The notes beneath the pieces are model-generated. The model was given only the letters and a program-made list of their open reading frames with translations, searched no databases and was not told where the DNA came from. From Methanomicrobiales archaeon (lineage in GTDB: Archaea; Halobacteriota; Methanomicrobia; Methanomicrobiales; JACTUA01), in contig JAJRCP010000079.1 in NCBI GenBank assembly GCA_028678885.1, forward strand, positions 1 to 5,899: DNA of 5,899 nt. Reading direction: 5' to 3'. The translations under genes were made by a program, and so were the position numbers. Shown piece after piece: positions 5,817 through 5,899 of this stretch (the stretch's first letter is position 1; every line of letters begins with the position of its first letter).

Positions 5817-5842
5817 GCCGTACAGTATTGCCATGCAGTATT
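5817..5842 (+). repeat. Tandem 13-base repeat upstream of the right-edge promoter
   Basis: GCCGTACAGTATT (5817-5829) is followed at once by GCCATGCAGTATT (5830-5842), identical at 11 of 13 positions. A related string, CCATACAGTA, occurs about 100 bases earlier at 5718-5727. Lying just before a TATA element, the pair may be a binding site for a regulator of the next gene. Confidence 0.4.
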
Positions 5843-5843
5843 G

Positions 5844-5899
5844 GTGCGCATATATATATCTATCGCACACGTCTATTTCTTTTTTGGTGCAAGAATGTA
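5844..5899 (+). promoter_or_regulatory. Promoter, ribosome binding site and start of the next gene
   Basis: An AT-rich TATA element (CATATATATATC, 5849-5860) is flanked by GTGCG (5844-5848) and CGCAC (5864-5868), a perfect 5-base inverted repeat. Transcription would begin near 5880. GGTG at 5886-5889 then lies five bases before ATG 5895-5897. Together this looks like the start of a plus-strand gene, but only five bases of it are in the window, so its product is unknown. Confidence 0.45.

Overview
The window looks like part of an archaeal chromosome, most likely a methanogenic euryarchaeon (Methanomicrobia-like). This is inferred from archaeal TATA boxes placed about 26 bases before probable start sites, apparently leaderless or near-leaderless genes, a DUF47/Pit phosphate module, and an operon of the nitrogenase superfamily. 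No rRNA, tRNA, CRISPR array, insertion sequence or phage gene is visible.

Layout. Bases 1-186 (+) hold the last 61 codons of a Pit-family phosphate permease whose start lies outside the window. Bases 187-291 are an AT-rich gap with a poly-T terminator for the minus strand. Bases 292-3907 (minus, possibly starting as far up as 4009) are a tight three-gene operon read right to left: a NifD-like subunit, a NifK-like subunit, then a NifH-like ATPase. Bases 4127-4756 (+) encode a DUF47/PhoU-like protein, the usual partner of Pit permeases. Bases 5006-5674 (+) encode a metallo-beta-lactamase-fold hydrolase. The last 225 bases hold a terminator region and what looks like the promoter, ribosome binding site and start codon (5895) of another plus-strand gene.

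The main interest is the minus-strand operon. Its H protein has the full set of Fe-protein residues. Both larger subunits keep all three cysteines that hold the P-cluster, at canonical spacing, so an 8-Fe P-cluster-like centre with six cysteines is plausible. The D-like subunit also keeps the cysteine aligned to the cofactor ligand NifD Cys275. By manual alignment it lacks the partner ligand His442 and the active-site residues His195 and Gln191. That argues against N2 fixation. It also does not fit F430 synthesis by CfbC/CfbD (one D-type protein) or protochlorophyllide/chlorophyllide reductases. There is no NifB, NifE or NifN in the window. I read it as an uncharacterised nitrogenase-like reductase of unknown substrate.

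The operon lies between the Pit permease and the DUF47 protein, genes that normally sit side by side. It is on the opposite strand and richer in GC in the stretches I counted. This suggests that it was inserted as a unit into a phosphate-uptake locus, although the order could also be ancestral. One TATA element at 4097-4102 can serve both DUF47 and the nitrogenase-like operon.
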